Notes: generated from the sequence alone by a model not told the origin. A stretch of DNA of 64,000 nt from Bacteroidota bacterium (GCA_947452555.1 CANGDH010000004.1:117553-181552); one strand, 5' to 3'; numbered from the stretch's first letter, positions 1-8,940 are shown. Translations and numbers: made by a program.

Positions 1-381
1 GAGAATGGTATAAAAGTAGCGGCTTATTTACGACAACATCCAAAAGTGGCAAAAGTATACTGGTGTGGATTTGAAGACCATCCTAACCATGATATTGCTA
101 AAAAACAAATGAGAGGTTTTGGTGGTATGATGAGCTTTACTTTAAAAGACGACAGTGTAGCTGCAGCCACTAAAGTATTATCAAGTACAAAAATATTTTC
201 GTTAGCTGAAAGTTTAGGTGGTGTAGAGTCTTTGATCAATCACCCTGCAAGTATGACGCACGCCTCTATTCCACGTGAACAAAGAATCGCTAATGGACTT
301 ACGGATGGCTTAATTCGATTAAGTGTTGGCATTGAAGATGCGGAAGATATTATTGCAGATCTAGCTCAAGCAATTGGATAA
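1..381 (+). CDS. Cystathionine gamma-synthase/lyase-type PLP enzyme, C-terminal part
   Basis: This reading frame is open from base 1 and gives the last 126 residues of a trans-sulfuration PLP enzyme; the N-terminal part, including the PLP lysine, lies outside the window. The visible part has the family's hallmark end: the GFGGMMSF strand, the SLAESLGGVESL segment, NHPASMTH, and the final RLSVGIEDAEDI helix. Such enzymes act in the cytoplasm on homoserine esters, cystathionine or methionine. The sequence alone does not separate MetB, MetC or methionine gamma-lyase. The stop shares one base with the ATG of the next gene (TAATG), so the two are probably translationally coupled. Confidence 0.88.
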   Translation, partial: ENGIKVAAYLRQHPKVAKVYWCGFEDHPNHDIAKKQMRGFGGMMSFTLKDDSVAAATKVLSSTKIFSLAESLGGVESLINHPASMTHASIPREQRIANGLTDGLIRLSVGIEDAEDIIADLAQAIG

Positions 382-1160
382 TGCCATTTGCATTAAAAAC
401 ATTCTTAGACTTAAAAGTTAAGGAATACAATAAGGCAACTTTTATCCCAAAGGACCCAATATGTATTCCACATGCCTATAAAAAGCAGCAAGACATTGAG
501 ATTGCTGCTTTTTTTGCAAGTATTTTTGCATGGGGTAATCGCACTACAATCATTAATAAAAGTAGGGAGCTACTAGACAGAATGGACAATGCCCCCTATG
601 ATTTTTGCATGCAGCATACCAGCAAAGACTTGAAAAATTTATTGGGTTTTGTGCATCGGACTTTTAATGACACCGACTTATTATATACTATCGCTTTTTT
701 TAATAAACATTATGCTACACAAGCTAGCTTAGAAACTGCGTTTTTTACCAATCAATTAACTAGAGAAAAAGTAAAAACAGTAGAAGCGGCCTTAACAAAT
801 TTTCAATCCTATTTCATGTCATTGGAAGACGCTCCTGCCAGAACCAAAAAGCATATCTCTAGTCCTGTTTCAGGTTCTACTTGTAAAAGACTTAATATGT
901 TTTTAAGATGGATGGTAAGGCAGGATAAGCAAGGAGTTGATTTTGGTATTTGGAAATCTATAAAACCTGCTGAATTGATTATCCCTATTGACGTTCATGT
1001 TGCTAGGGTGTCTAGAAGCTTTGGTATTTTAAAAAGACCTAAAACAGATTGGATAGCAGCCTTAGAATTAACAGAATATTGCCGAACTTTAGATTCGAAA
1101 GACCCAGTAAAATATGACTTTGCATTATTTAGTTTGGGTGTCATAGAAAAATTTAACTAG
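381..1160 (+). CDS. TIGR02757 family protein (DUF2400)
   Basis: A 259-residue cytoplasmic protein that matches the TIGR02757/DUF2400 family in length and motifs. It has an N-terminal segment with EIAAFFASIFAWGNR, a central RFLRWMVRQD-like stretch (here LNMFLRWMVRQD), the block IPIDVHVARVSR, and the C-terminal DFALFSLGV. The family is widespread in Bacteroidota and resembles helix-hairpin-helix DNA glycosylases by fold, but its reaction is not established. The ATG overlaps the preceding stop by one base, which fixes the start and suggests co-expression with the sulfur-amino-acid gene. Confidence 0.85.
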   Translation: MPFALKTFLDLKVKEYNKATFIPKDPICIPHAYKKQQDIEIAAFFASIFAWGNRTTIINKSRELLDRMDNAPYDFCMQHTSKDLKNLLGFVHRTFNDTDLLYTIAFFNKHYATQASLETAFFTNQLTREKVKTVEAALTNFQSYFMSLEDAPARTKKHISSPVSGSTCKRLNMFLRWMVRQDKQGVDFGIWKSIKPAELIIPIDVHVARVSRSFGILKRPKTDWIAALELTEYCRTLDSKDPVKYDFALFSLGVIEKFN

Positions 1161-1229
1161 GCGAACAGCTATCCCCTAATAATACTATTGTAACATATAG
1201 TATCATTATAAAAAACATATAATCATCAT

Positions 1230-1547
1230 ATGGAAATTAATTTACAAGCTTTAGAAAAATTGCCTGTGCCAGATCTGGAGACAGCAATCAATGAGTTAAT
1301 TAAAAACGACTTCTCAAAATTGGTGCAACTATTATATCGCATTGACGTGTCTGAAGCAAAACTTAAAAATATATTACAAGAACATCCTAACGAAGATGCT
1401 GGTAAATTAATTGCACAAGTAGTCTTGGAAAGATTAGCTGCTACTAAAAAGGCAAGAGAAATGTTTTCACAGAAAAATGACACTAATTCTTCCACTTCCA
1501 ATACTAGTCAAAGTACTAAGGAAATAGATAACGAAGAAATGTTATGA
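1230..1547 (+). CDS. Hypothetical small cytoplasmic protein
   Basis: A 105-residue protein I do not recognise. It has no signal peptide or membrane segment. Residues 1-80 look mostly helical and charged; residues 82-105 are a Ser/Thr/Asn/Glu-rich low-complexity tail, probably disordered. It starts 69 bp after the TIGR02757 gene on the same strand and ends 29 bp before the convergent SDR gene. An antisense frame of 91 residues covers the same bases, but this strand is favoured by the ATG, the codon pattern and the clean spacing. No function is proposed. Confidence 0.6.
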   Translation: MEINLQALEKLPVPDLETAINELIKNDFSKLVQLLYRIDVSEAKLKNILQEHPNEDAGKLIAQVVLERLAATKKAREMFSQKNDTNSSTSNTSQSTKEIDNEEML

Positions 1548-1576
1548 AAGATTACAAAATAATTTTTCAATAAAAT

Positions 1577-2275
1577 TTACAAATCCCCCAATTGGGGACG
1601 CATTACAATGTCCTCCACCACTGCCTGCGGGCTTAAATGAGCAGCCGCAAAAATCATTTTAGCAATATCATTTGCTTCCATAATGCGCGCTTCTTCCACT
1701 CCAGAACCCCTCCAACTATTCGTATAAGTAGCACCTGGACAAATAGCAGTTACTTTAATTCCCTTGTCTTTCAGTTCTAGTCTTAAATTTTTAGAAAACC
1801 CTAATAAAGCAAACTTGCTAATACTATAAGACCCCCCGTTAGCATACGCTTGTAAGGAAGCGATTGAACAGATATTAAAAATATGACCATTGCCATTTTG
1901 TATCATCACAGGTAATACAGCTCTAGTGGTATGATAGGCAGAATATAAATTAGACGCCATTTGTTGTTCTAATGTTTCAGGTGCTTCATCTGCAATATTA
2001 CCTGGCAGAAAAAACCCCGCATTATTTATTAAAATATGGGGCTTCCCTTTTTGTAAACACCAATCTATAAAATTTACACATTGCTCTTTTTGAGATAAAT
2101 CAGCCGCTTGGTATTGTATAGTTGCATTAGGGTAAGCAGCAATTAATTGTTCACCAGCAGCTTTTATATTAGCGGGGGTTTTACTACATAAGAACAAATT
2201 ATATCCTGCTTTTGCAAATGTTTCTGCAATAGCGTACCCTATTCCCTGAGATGCGCCTGTGATTATAATATTCAT
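1577..2275 (-). CDS. SDR family NAD(P)-dependent oxidoreductase
   Basis: A 232-residue classical short-chain dehydrogenase/reductase. The Rossmann motif TGASQGIG is at residues 6-13, NNAG at 84-87, the catalytic Ser in the ICSIAS segment near 137-140, and the Tyr-x-x-x-Lys pair (YSISK) at 150-154. The CPGATYT stretch after the catalytic site is typical. It should reduce or oxidise a carbonyl/alcohol using NAD(P)(H) in the cytoplasm; the substrate cannot be read from sequence. The gene is transcribed away from the YjjG-like gene, with an imperfect inverted repeat in the shared upstream region. Confidence 0.9.
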   Translation of the reverse strand: MNIIITGASQGIGYAIAETFAKAGYNLFLCSKTPANIKAAGEQLIAAYPNATIQYQAADLSQKEQCVNFIDWCLQKGKPHILINNAGFFLPGNIADEAPETLEQQMASNLYSAYHTTRAVLPVMIQNGNGHIFNICSIASLQAYANGGSYSISKFALLGFSKNLRLELKDKGIKVTAICPGATYTNSWRGSGVEEARIMEANDIAKMIFAAAHLSPQAVVEDIVMRPQLGDL

Positions 2276-2293
2276 AAATTGCTATAATTGTTG

Positions 2294-2322
2294 CTAAATA
2301 TGGCATTTGCGCCATTATTTAG
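2294..2322. repeat. Imperfect inverted repeat between divergent genes
   Basis: CTAAATATGGC (2294-2304) pairs with GCCATTATTTAG (2311-2322) with one bulged A and a six-base loop. Both flanking genes point away from it, so it is not a terminator. It could be an operator or an mRNA leader structure for either gene. This is only a sequence observation. Confidence 0.4.
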
Positions 2323-2371
2323 ATAAAGATAAGAAGCAATATTGTAAATTAGCAATTCATAAAATGCAACC

Positions 2372-3067
2372 ATGGCTTATAAAGATTTGTTTTTTGACTT
2401 AGATCATACCATTTGGGACTTTGAATTAAATTCAAAAGAAACTATTCAGGAATTATTTGACACTTATGAACTTAGAAATATAGGTATACTAGATTTTGAT
2501 GCCTATTTTACTCAATACAGTATGCACAATCATCGTTTATGGGATAGATATACAAAAGGATTTATCAAGCAAGAAGAATTAAGATGGAAACGTATATACT
2601 TGAGCTTACTTGATTTTAAAATAGCAGACGAGAAGTTAGCAAAGCAAATGTCAATTGACTATTTAGACATACTTCCCAATAAGACAAATTTATTTCCTTA
2701 TACTATTGAGATTCTTGACTATTTGAAAAATAAGGAATATAAAATGCATTTAATTACAAATGGATTTGAGACCGTACAGTTTAAGAAAATTCAAAATTCG
2801 AATTTGGAATCCTATTTCATAGAAGTCATTACCTCTGAAGCAAGCCATAGTTTAAAGCCACATAAAGCGATATTTGAATATGCTTTGGACAAAACCAATG
2901 CCAATGTGGAATCAAGCATTATGATTGGCGATAATGAATCGGCTGATATACAAGGTGGCATCAATATAGGCATGGATACCATTTTTGTAAACCATATAAA
3001 TGCAGTACCTACTATACCTGCTACTTATACAATCACACACTTGAAACAATTAGAAGATATTTTATAA
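2372..3067 (+). CDS. YjjG family noncanonical pyrimidine nucleotidase (HAD)
   Basis: A 231-residue haloacid-dehalogenase phosphatase. HAD motif I is FFDLDHTIWDF (Asp9 nucleophile, Asp11 general acid), followed by the helical cap (about residues 16-95). Motif II is LITNGF, the motif III lysine is in SLKPHKAIF, and motif IV is MIGDNESADIQ. Length and the IWDFE motif fit the YjjG/YfnB group, which hydrolyses noncanonical pyrimidine nucleotides in the cytoplasm (house-cleaning). Its stop directly abuts the stop of the convergent psd gene. Confidence 0.87.
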   Translation: MAYKDLFFDLDHTIWDFELNSKETIQELFDTYELRNIGILDFDAYFTQYSMHNHRLWDRYTKGFIKQEELRWKRIYLSLLDFKIADEKLAKQMSIDYLDILPNKTNLFPYTIEILDYLKNKEYKMHLITNGFETVQFKKIQNSNLESYFIEVITSEASHSLKPHKAIFEYALDKTNANVESSIMIGDNESADIQGGINIGMDTIFVNHINAVPTIPATYTITHLKQLEDIL

Positions 3068-3724
3068 TTACCAAGATGCTAAAATGGTAACTCCCCCTTT
3101 TACAGTATCTCCAATTTTAGTATGAATTTTTGTTCCAATAGGTAATAATAAATCAACCCTACTTCCAAACTTAATAAATCCATATTCCGCGCATTGGTCG
3201 TATGTTGTTCCAACTGATGCATAGTTGCAAATTCTTCTTGCTAAAGCACCTGCAATTTGTTTACATAAAATACTTCCCTTTTCGTTCTCTACTACCACAG
3301 ACCATCTTTCGTTGTCGGTAGAAGACTTAGGATGCCATGCCACTAAAAATTTGCCTGGATGGTATTTGTTATAAATAATATTACCAGCAATTGGCATTCT
3401 ATTTACATGCACATTGGCTGGGCTCATGAATACGCTTAATTGAATTCTTCGCTCTTTATAAAACTCGTCTGGTTCTACTTCTTCAATTACAACCACCTTC
3501 CCGTCAGCAGGTGCAATAATGGCGGAATCATTTATCGTTAATTTTCTATTAGGCATTCTAAAGAAAGAAACTATAAATAAAAACAAACCTAACAATATTG
3601 TAAACACCGCCCAAGCACCTAATGCAGTGATTGGAAATAAGTATGAAAAATTGACGATATTTAAAATACCAACTATCAATGCGGTTAATGAAATAGTAGC
3701 AGTTCCTTCTTTATGAATGGTCAT
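3068..3724 (-). CDS. psd: Phosphatidylserine decarboxylase proenzyme, short type
   Basis: A 218-residue inner-membrane protein of the short Psd-A type. Two membrane segments lie at about 10-55. The Asp of the self-cleavage triad is in APADGKVV (Asp74), the His in NVHVNRM (His106), and the Gly-Ser cleavage site is FGSRVD (187-188), where cleavage generates the pyruvoyl group. It decarboxylates phosphatidylserine to phosphatidylethanolamine. It is the last gene of the CPBP-DUF2007-cdsA-psd run, consistent with phospholipid synthesis. A TATCTTTG element just upstream may also give it its own promoter. Confidence 0.92.
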   Translation of the reverse strand: MTIHKEGTATISLTALIVGILNIVNFSYLFPITALGAWAVFTILLGLFLFIVSFFRMPNRKLTINDSAIIAPADGKVVVIEEVEPDEFYKERRIQLSVFMSPANVHVNRMPIAGNIIYNKYHPGKFLVAWHPKSSTDNERWSVVVENEKGSILCKQIAGALARRICNYASVGTTYDQCAEYGFIKFGSRVDLLLPIGTKIHTKIGDTVKGGVTILASW

Positions 3725-3741
3725 AATATTATTTTGAGTAA

Positions 3742-3749
3742 CAAAGATA
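3742..3749 (-). promoter_or_regulatory. Candidate -7 promoter element upstream of psd
   Basis: On the minus strand the bases read TATCTTTG, an exact match to the Bacteroidota -7 consensus TAnnTTTG, 17 bases before the psd ATG. No clear -33 TTG lies at the usual distance, so this is a tentative call. Confidence 0.33.
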
Positions 3750-3755
3750 AAACAT

Positions 3756-4634
3756 CTAAAACAGAATTTGAAGTATTAACCAAACAAAGGGTACTGCAAA
3801 TAAGATAGAATCAAAGCGATCCAGGAATCCACCATGACCTGGCATCATAGTGCCACTGTCTTTCACACCAGCTAACCTTTTTAATTTACTCTCAAAAAGA
3901 TCCCCAAAAGTACCTGCGATACTAGCAGTTATACTGATAATAAAAATATATTTCTCTTGAATAGGTATCCAAATACCTAAAACCTTAGTCACTAATAATA
4001 CAGAAAGTGCAATACCTGCGATTGTCCCTTCCCAGGTTTTATTGGGAGAAATAGAAGACAATGGGGTTCTTCCAATAAAAGAGCCTACGATATAAGCCAT
4101 CGTGTCGTTGACCCAGATAGAAGCAATTACCAATAATGGAATTGAAAATGACCAATCCATAAAAAAGGTACTCACCATAAATGCTCTCAATTGAAAAAAC
4201 AAAGACAAGCACATTGGAATGTAAATCAATCCGAAAAACGAAATGGCTAAATTTTGCAACACCATACCCTTGTCTTTATTTTTAATAAAATCAAAGGCCG
4301 TAAATGCTATCATTAATCCGAGCACAGCGTACAATGTGTAATTACCGATATATTTTATGCTTAGTCCATTAATTCCTAATGTCCCAGGAGCCAACACCAT
4401 CATCATTACAGTACCTAAAACCAATAAACTCCATTTATGAATTGACCCAATTGAGTTGTAAGAAGGAAAAATTAAAGCCATTAGTTTTTGATATTCATAT
4501 AGACACCCAAATTGAATAATAGTAAACAAAGCGAAGAAGGTCCATTGATTCCAAACTAAACCTGCAATCATTAAAACGGCAAATACAATTGCCGACATTG
4601 CTCTTACTTTAAAAACAGAAAAATTTAATGCCAT
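3756..4634 (-). CDS. cdsA: Phosphatidate cytidylyltransferase
   Basis: A 292-residue polytopic membrane protein with about eight hydrophobic segments. The C-terminal CDP-diglyceride synthetase signature is clear: SPNKTWEG, then GDLFESKLKRLAGVKD, and the end GHGGFLDRFDSI with its conserved acidic residues. It makes CDP-diacylglycerol from phosphatidic acid and CTP at the inner membrane. The next gene, psd, uses a product of the same pathway, so the gene order follows the pathway. Confidence 0.94.
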   Translation of the reverse strand: MALNFSVFKVRAMSAIVFAVLMIAGLVWNQWTFFALFTIIQFGCLYEYQKLMALIFPSYNSIGSIHKWSLLVLGTVMMMVLAPGTLGINGLSIKYIGNYTLYAVLGLMIAFTAFDFIKNKDKGMVLQNLAISFFGLIYIPMCLSLFFQLRAFMVSTFFMDWSFSIPLLVIASIWVNDTMAYIVGSFIGRTPLSSISPNKTWEGTIAGIALSVLLVTKVLGIWIPIQEKYIFIISITASIAGTFGDLFESKLKRLAGVKDSGTMMPGHGGFLDRFDSILFAVPFVWLILQILF

Positions 4635-4679
4635 ACTTATTTATTTAAAATCATTTTTTAAAATACAAAACCCTCTTTC

Positions 4680-4901
4680 TTAATCAGGCTCTATACTAGT
4701 TAGGTTTAAATCATTAATTATTTGCAATGCAAAATCATATTGTGTTACTTGAACATACACTTCTACTTTACCCAGAAAAACAAAAGATGAGTCTTGCTTA
4801 TTTAATAATTTAGCAGCAATGCCATTTTCATTAAGCATTCCCATTACCATAGAAGCAGTGGCTAATTGCGTACTACTAAATACTTTTTTCCAGTCCTGCA
4901 T
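4680..4901 (-). CDS. DUF2007 domain-containing small protein
   Basis: A 73-residue protein that fits the DUF2007 (putative signal-transducing) family: an N-terminal WKKVFSS strand, MVMGMLNENGI helix, and a VYVQVTQYDF strand followed by a helix ending near LNL. It has no signal peptide. The first 26 bases overlap the 3' end of the CPBP protease gene, and cdsA follows 45 bp downstream, so it belongs to the same leftward transcript. The molecular role of the family is not established. Confidence 0.78.
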   Translation of the reverse strand: MQDWKKVFSSTQLATASMVMGMLNENGIAAKLLNKQDSSFVFLGKVEVYVQVTQYDFALQIINDLNLTSIEPD

Positions 4902-5793
4902 TTTCTGATTTTTCTTTTAATTGCTTTAATAAAAAATATACTACAATAATAGCAACAAATATCCAATAGTAAGTAAGATTACCTTCTAATACGGTTTCTA
5001 CTTTTTTAGGATCGTCGCGAACTAAATACAAAGCCGAAATACCAATTGCATTATTAATAAAGTGCATTAACATTGGTAACCAAATACTTTTCGAAAAATA
5101 ATAAATACAACCCAACATTATACCTAAAGACATTCTAGATAGAAACCCAAAATAGGAAAAATGGAAAGCACTAAATAATATGGCAGTGACCACAATGGCC
5201 AAATAAGGCTTACCCGACCAGTCCATTAATATTTTTTGTAAACTAGCTCTAAAAAATAATTCCTCTACCACCGCTGGCACCAATGCGACAGCAATAATTG
5301 CATACAATAAGTCTAACACCGACTTCATTTGTATCATTGCCATTAAAGCCTGTTTGTATTGTGCTTCCAACCCATCAGCCCAAGTTTTTATGCCTGATGT
5401 AACTGGAATTTTATCCGTAAGGTCCCCTAGTGCGCCACTTAAAAACAAACCTGCAATAGCTAAAAATACCACCAATATAATTTGTTCATTTTTAGGCTTA
5501 ATATGCATGCCCAAATTAGGCGCAATCTTACCCTTTGTAAATATTGCTACAGCTACACTTGGAAGTCCAAAAGCAATAATAGAAGCCAATCCATTTGCAA
5601 ATTGAGCCAATTTGCTGTTTTCTGGCGCTAAAATAATGGACTGTAATTGATTAAAAGGAACATGCAAATAGGCGGCAACTAATGAAAAACTAATCAAAGC
5701 GCCTAAAATCATGCTTATACCAGTGGCGCCCAAAAATAAGGCCATTCTATAGCCAGGGGACATATTAAAAATTGAATGCGCTGATGACTCCAT
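4876..5793 (-). CDS. CPBP family intramembrane glutamic endopeptidase
   Basis: With the ATG at 5793 the protein is about 305 residues with eight or so membrane helices. The Abi/CPBP (Rce1-like) active-site motifs are present: the double-Glu motif EELFFR, the following FHFSYF, and the third motif HFINNA. These enzymes are integral-membrane proteases; the substrate is unknown here. A longer frame extends to 5841, but the ATG at 5793 places the first hydrophobic segment normally. It is the first gene of the leftward lipid run and is divergent from dusB. Confidence 0.85.
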   Translation of the reverse strand: MESSAHSIFNMSPGYRMALFLGATGISMILGALISFSLVAAYLHVPFNQLQSIILAPENSKLAQFANGLASIIAFGLPSVAVAIFTKGKIAPNLGMHIKPKNEQIILVVFLAIAGLFLSGALGDLTDKIPVTSGIKTWADGLEAQYKQALMAMIQMKSVLDLLYAIIAVALVPAVVEELFFRASLQKILMDWSGKPYLAIVVTAILFSAFHFSYFGFLSRMSLGIMLGCIYYFSKSIWLPMLMHFINNAIGISALYLVRDDPKKVETVLEGNLTYYWIFVAIIVVYFLLKQLKEKSENAGLEKSI

Positions 5794-5811
5794 GTAAATA
5801 CAATTTATTGG

Positions 5812-5819
5812 TACCTTTG
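5812..5819 (+). promoter_or_regulatory. Candidate -7 promoter element for the dus gene
   Basis: TACCTTTG matches the Bacteroidota -7 consensus TAnnTTTG exactly, in the short gap between the divergent CPBP and dus genes. It predicts a 5' leader of roughly 30 bases. No good -33 TTG is seen. Confidence 0.4.
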
Positions 5820-5855
5820 CAACCGTATCGGTTAGATGCAAGATAATGAATTCAT

Positions 5856-6896
5856 ATGGTTTCTATAGGTCCTATACAATTACCGGATTTCCCTTTATTA
5901 CTCGCTCCAATGGAGGATGTAAGTGATCCCCCATTTAGAGCAGTGTGTAAAGACAATGGTGCAGACCTCATGTATACTGAGTTTATCAGTAGTGAGGGGC
6001 TAATCCGAGATGCTATAAAAAGTAAGCAAAAGCTAGATATTTACGACTATGAACGTCCTATTGGAATCCAAATATTTGGTGGAGATGAGGAAGCCATGGC
6101 ACTTTGTACCAAAATAGTAGACACTGTAAATCCTGACCTAATTGATATTAATTTTGGATGCCCAGTGAAAAAAGTGGCAATGAAGGGAGCGGGTGCAGGT
6201 GTTTTGAAGGACTTGGATTTGATGGTAAGATTGACTGAAGCTGTAGTAAAAAGTACTAACCTTCCTGTTACTGTAAAGACAAGATTAGGATGGGATGAGT
6301 CTACTAAAAATATTCATGAAGTTGCTTTACGTTTACAAGACGTGGGCATCAAAGCATTGGCTATTCATGGTAGAACAAGAATGCAAATGTATAAAGGAGA
6401 AGCAGACTGGACTATGATTGGAGAAATTAAGAATGACCCTAGAATTCATATTCCAATTTTCGGAAATGGAGATATCAATTCGCCCGAAAAAGCATTAGAA
6501 TATAAAAATAGATACGGTATTGACGGTATCATGATTGGTCGTGCTGCTATTGGATATCCTTGGATATTTAGAGAAATTAAGCATTACTTGGCAACAGGTC
6601 AAAGAATGGCAGACCCAACTATTGAAGAAAGAGTGGAGGTTGCAAGAAAGCATTTGATAAAATCCTTTGAATGGAAAGGACCCGTTGCAGGAATTAATGA
6701 AATGAGAAGACATTACGCCAATTATTTAAGAGGCCTTCCAAATATTAAAGAGTACCGTGCAAAGTTGGTTACTATAACAGAACAAGCTGAAGTAGAAGCA
6801 GTTTTGGATGAGATAAAAGAAACCTATAAAGGCATGGTTATTGAATCAGGTCATATCGTACTTGAAAACTATCACGATCATTGTCCTATTAATTAA
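5856..6896 (+). CDS. dusB: tRNA-dihydrouridine synthase, DusB type
   Basis: A 346-residue FMN-dependent TIM-barrel enzyme. Visible motifs are LAPMEDVSDPPFR near residue 16, the active-site loop NFGCPVKKV with the catalytic Cys102, the tRNA/FMN-binding HGRTRMQMY, GNGDI, and IGRAAIGYPW. It reduces uridine to dihydrouridine in tRNA in the cytoplasm. The APMEDVSD form and overall length fit the DusB branch common in Bacteroidota. Its stop lies 2 bp from the stop of the convergent peroxidase gene. Confidence 0.93.
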   Translation: MVSIGPIQLPDFPLLLAPMEDVSDPPFRAVCKDNGADLMYTEFISSEGLIRDAIKSKQKLDIYDYERPIGIQIFGGDEEAMALCTKIVDTVNPDLIDINFGCPVKKVAMKGAGAGVLKDLDLMVRLTEAVVKSTNLPVTVKTRLGWDESTKNIHEVALRLQDVGIKALAIHGRTRMQMYKGEADWTMIGEIKNDPRIHIPIFGNGDINSPEKALEYKNRYGIDGIMIGRAAIGYPWIFREIKHYLATGQRMADPTIEERVEVARKHLIKSFEWKGPVAGINEMRRHYANYLRGLPNIKEYRAKLVTITEQAEVEAVLDEIKETYKGMVIESGHIVLENYHDHCPIN

Positions 6897-6898
6897 TT

Positions 6899-7555
6899 TT
6901 ATTTCGACTCCACCGCTGCAATTACTTCTGCCGCTAATGGGTCTACTGTCATTGGAAAATAATGCGTTAAAACTCCTTGCTCATTTATTAAATATTTACA
7001 AAAATTCCAAGCGGGCTCTTGATGACACCATCCATTAATAGTCATATCGGACAACCATTTATGCACTTCGTTTTGATGATTTTTTTTAATTACAATTGAC
7101 TTTTCCATTAAAGGGAAACTTACCCCGTAATTTTTTTTACAAAAAGCGGCAATGTTTTCATTACCCCCTTTTTCTTGTTCTTTAAAGTCATTAGACGGAA
7201 AACCAATTATGACTAATTTATCAGCATATTGTAATGACAATTTTTCAAGCGCTTCATATTGACCGGTAAAACCGCAATCACTTGCCGTATTTACAATCAT
7301 TATTTTCTTCCCTTTAAACTGTTCAAAACTAAATTCTTTGCCATTAATATCTTTCATTTTTAAAGTGTAAAACGAAACTGATGGAATAATATTTTGTTGG
7401 TTAACTAAAGTCTGCTTTTTACCGCTAGACTTGCTAGACCACATTATTACAGGATACAATGTTTTTAAAACAGACTGCTTATAAGACATTTCTTTTCGCT
7501 TCATTAACAAAGTAGCCGCAACTAACACACCAATGGCGATGGCAATTTTTATCAT
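6899..7555 (-). CDS. Glutathione peroxidase family protein, membrane-anchored
   Basis: With the ATG at 7555 this is a 218-residue thiol peroxidase. The N-terminal segment (IAIAIGVLVAATLL) is a membrane anchor or signal; the thioredoxin-fold domain starts near residue 60. The peroxidatic Cys is in NTASDCGFTGQY and the Trp-Asn pair is in PAWNFCKY. The usual FPCNQF motif reads FPSNDF, so the catalytic-tetrad Gln is replaced by Asp and the resolving-type Cys by Ser. It probably reduces peroxides with a thioredoxin-like donor. The longer frame to 7600 overlaps the upstream aldehyde dehydrogenase gene. Confidence 0.85.
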   Translation of the reverse strand: MIKIAIAIGVLVAATLLMKRKEMSYKQSVLKTLYPVIMWSSKSSGKKQTLVNQQNIIPSVSFYTLKMKDINGKEFSFEQFKGKKIMIVNTASDCGFTGQYEALEKLSLQYADKLVIIGFPSNDFKEQEKGGNENIAAFCKKNYGVSFPLMEKSIVIKKNHQNEVHKWLSDMTINGWCHQEPAWNFCKYLINEQGVLTHYFPMTVDPLAAEVIAAVESK

Positions 7556-7572
7556 AATATTTTTTTTAAGCA

Positions 7573-8940
7573 CTACCCAATAAGTTTTTTCAGTAACCAA
7601 CCCTTGCCCTTATAAGGAGGATATTTTAAATCGGGGTCTATCCATGTAGGTGTTTTCATAACCGCTTTTAAATGGGTAAATGTGTCAAAACTTGACTTAC
7701 CATGATATCCACCCATCCCGCTATAACCCCTTCCACCAAAGGGTAAGGCATGATTTGTTAAATGCCAACTTGCATTGTTAACACAAGCTCCTCCAGATGG
7801 AACTTTAGTTAACCAATAATCCTGCGTTGCCTCATTACTTGTAAAAACATAAAATGCTAATGGGTTAGGATGACGATTAATAATTTCCAATGCTTCTTCA
7901 TTGCTGTCATAAGTTAAGACAGGTAAAATAGGACCAAATATTTCGTCCTGCATAACTTTAGCATCCACTTTAATATCTGTTAAAATGGTTGGCTCAATAA
8001 ATAAACTAGACGCGTCCGACTTCCCACCATAAACAATTTTACCATCGTTAAAATATTGCACTAGTCTTGACCACTGTTTATTATTTATTATTTTTCCGTA
8101 GCCTTCTGTGTTTGCAGCATCCTTACCATAAAATTGCTGAATGGCTTTTATTAATTCTTCAATTAAAACATCTTTAAATGCAGTTGGCACTAAAATATAA
8201 TCAGGTGCTACACACATTTGTCCAGCATTGGAAAATTTAGTGGTTGCAATTCTTCTAGCAGCCACTTTCATATTGGCATCTGCAGCAATTAGCGCAGGAC
8301 TTTTACCCCCTAATTCCAATGTTACAGGAACTAATTTTTCTGCAGCTGCTTTGTATATAATTTTACCCACTTCGGTACTTCCAGTATAGAAGATATGATC
8401 GAATCTAAATTCATTAAACATAGGGGGCAATACTTGTGCACCTTCTCCTTCTACATACAAAATATAATTATCTGGAAATAATGAGTTTATAATTTGCTGC
8501 ATGACTTTAGAAGTGGTGGGCGCAAATTCACTTGGCTTAAGTACCACGCAATTTCCTCCTGCAATCGCACCAATTAATGGCGTAAATAATAACTGAAAAG
8601 GGTAATTCCATGGACCTATAATACAAACAACTCCAAGAGGTTCTCTGATAGTGAAACAGCTAGAAGGTTGATTTAATAAATTGGTAGGCACTGACGTTGG
8701 CTGCAACCAAGACTTAATATGGTCAATGGTATAGTTCAATTCATTCATGAAAAAACCAATCTCGGTAGCCCAAGCCTCTTCTGGTGTTTTTTTCAAGTCG
8801 GCATATAATGCTTCATTTAAAGCTTTTTCTGACTCTAAAACTGCTTTTTTGAGTCTATTAAGTTGTAATAATCTAAAAGCTAGGGTCTGAGTAGCACCAG
8901 ACATAAAGTATTGTCTTAGTTGCAGCAAGGAGGAATTCAT
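7573..8940 (-). CDS. Aldehyde dehydrogenase family protein (class 3-like)
   Basis: With the ATG at 8940 the protein has 455 residues, the length of the short class 3/fatty-aldehyde branch. It shows the NAD-binding GPWNYPFQL and VLKPSE segments, the general-base Glu in TLELGGKSP, the nucleophile in SNAGQMCVAPD, and EIFGPILPV. It oxidises aldehydes to acids with NAD(P). The peroxidase gene follows 17 bp downstream, so both may form a detoxification pair for lipid peroxides and the aldehydes they yield (inference). Confidence 0.92.
   Translation of the reverse strand: MNSSLLQLRQYFMSGATQTLAFRLLQLNRLKKAVLESEKALNEALYADLKKTPEEAWATEIGFFMNELNYTIDHIKSWLQPTSVPTNLLNQPSSCFTIREPLGVVCIIGPWNYPFQLLFTPLIGAIAGGNCVVLKPSEFAPTTSKVMQQIINSLFPDNYILYVEGEGAQVLPPMFNEFRFDHIFYTGSTEVGKIIYKAAAEKLVPVTLELGGKSPALIAADANMKVAARRIATTKFSNAGQMCVAPDYILVPTAFKDVLIEELIKAIQQFYGKDAANTEGYGKIINNKQWSRLVQYFNDGKIVYGGKSDASSLFIEPTILTDIKVDAKVMQDEIFGPILPVLTYDSNEEALEIINRHPNPLAFYVFTSNEATQDYWLTKVPSGGACVNNASWHLTNHALPFGGRGYSGMGGYHGKSSFDTFTHLKAVMKTPTWIDPDLKYPPYKGKGWLLKKLIG

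Noticed and set aside
1182..1203. Seven-bp inverted repeat ATACTAT/ATAGTAT before the 105-residue gene
   Set aside because: Short, A/T only and without a T-run; likely chance in this composition.
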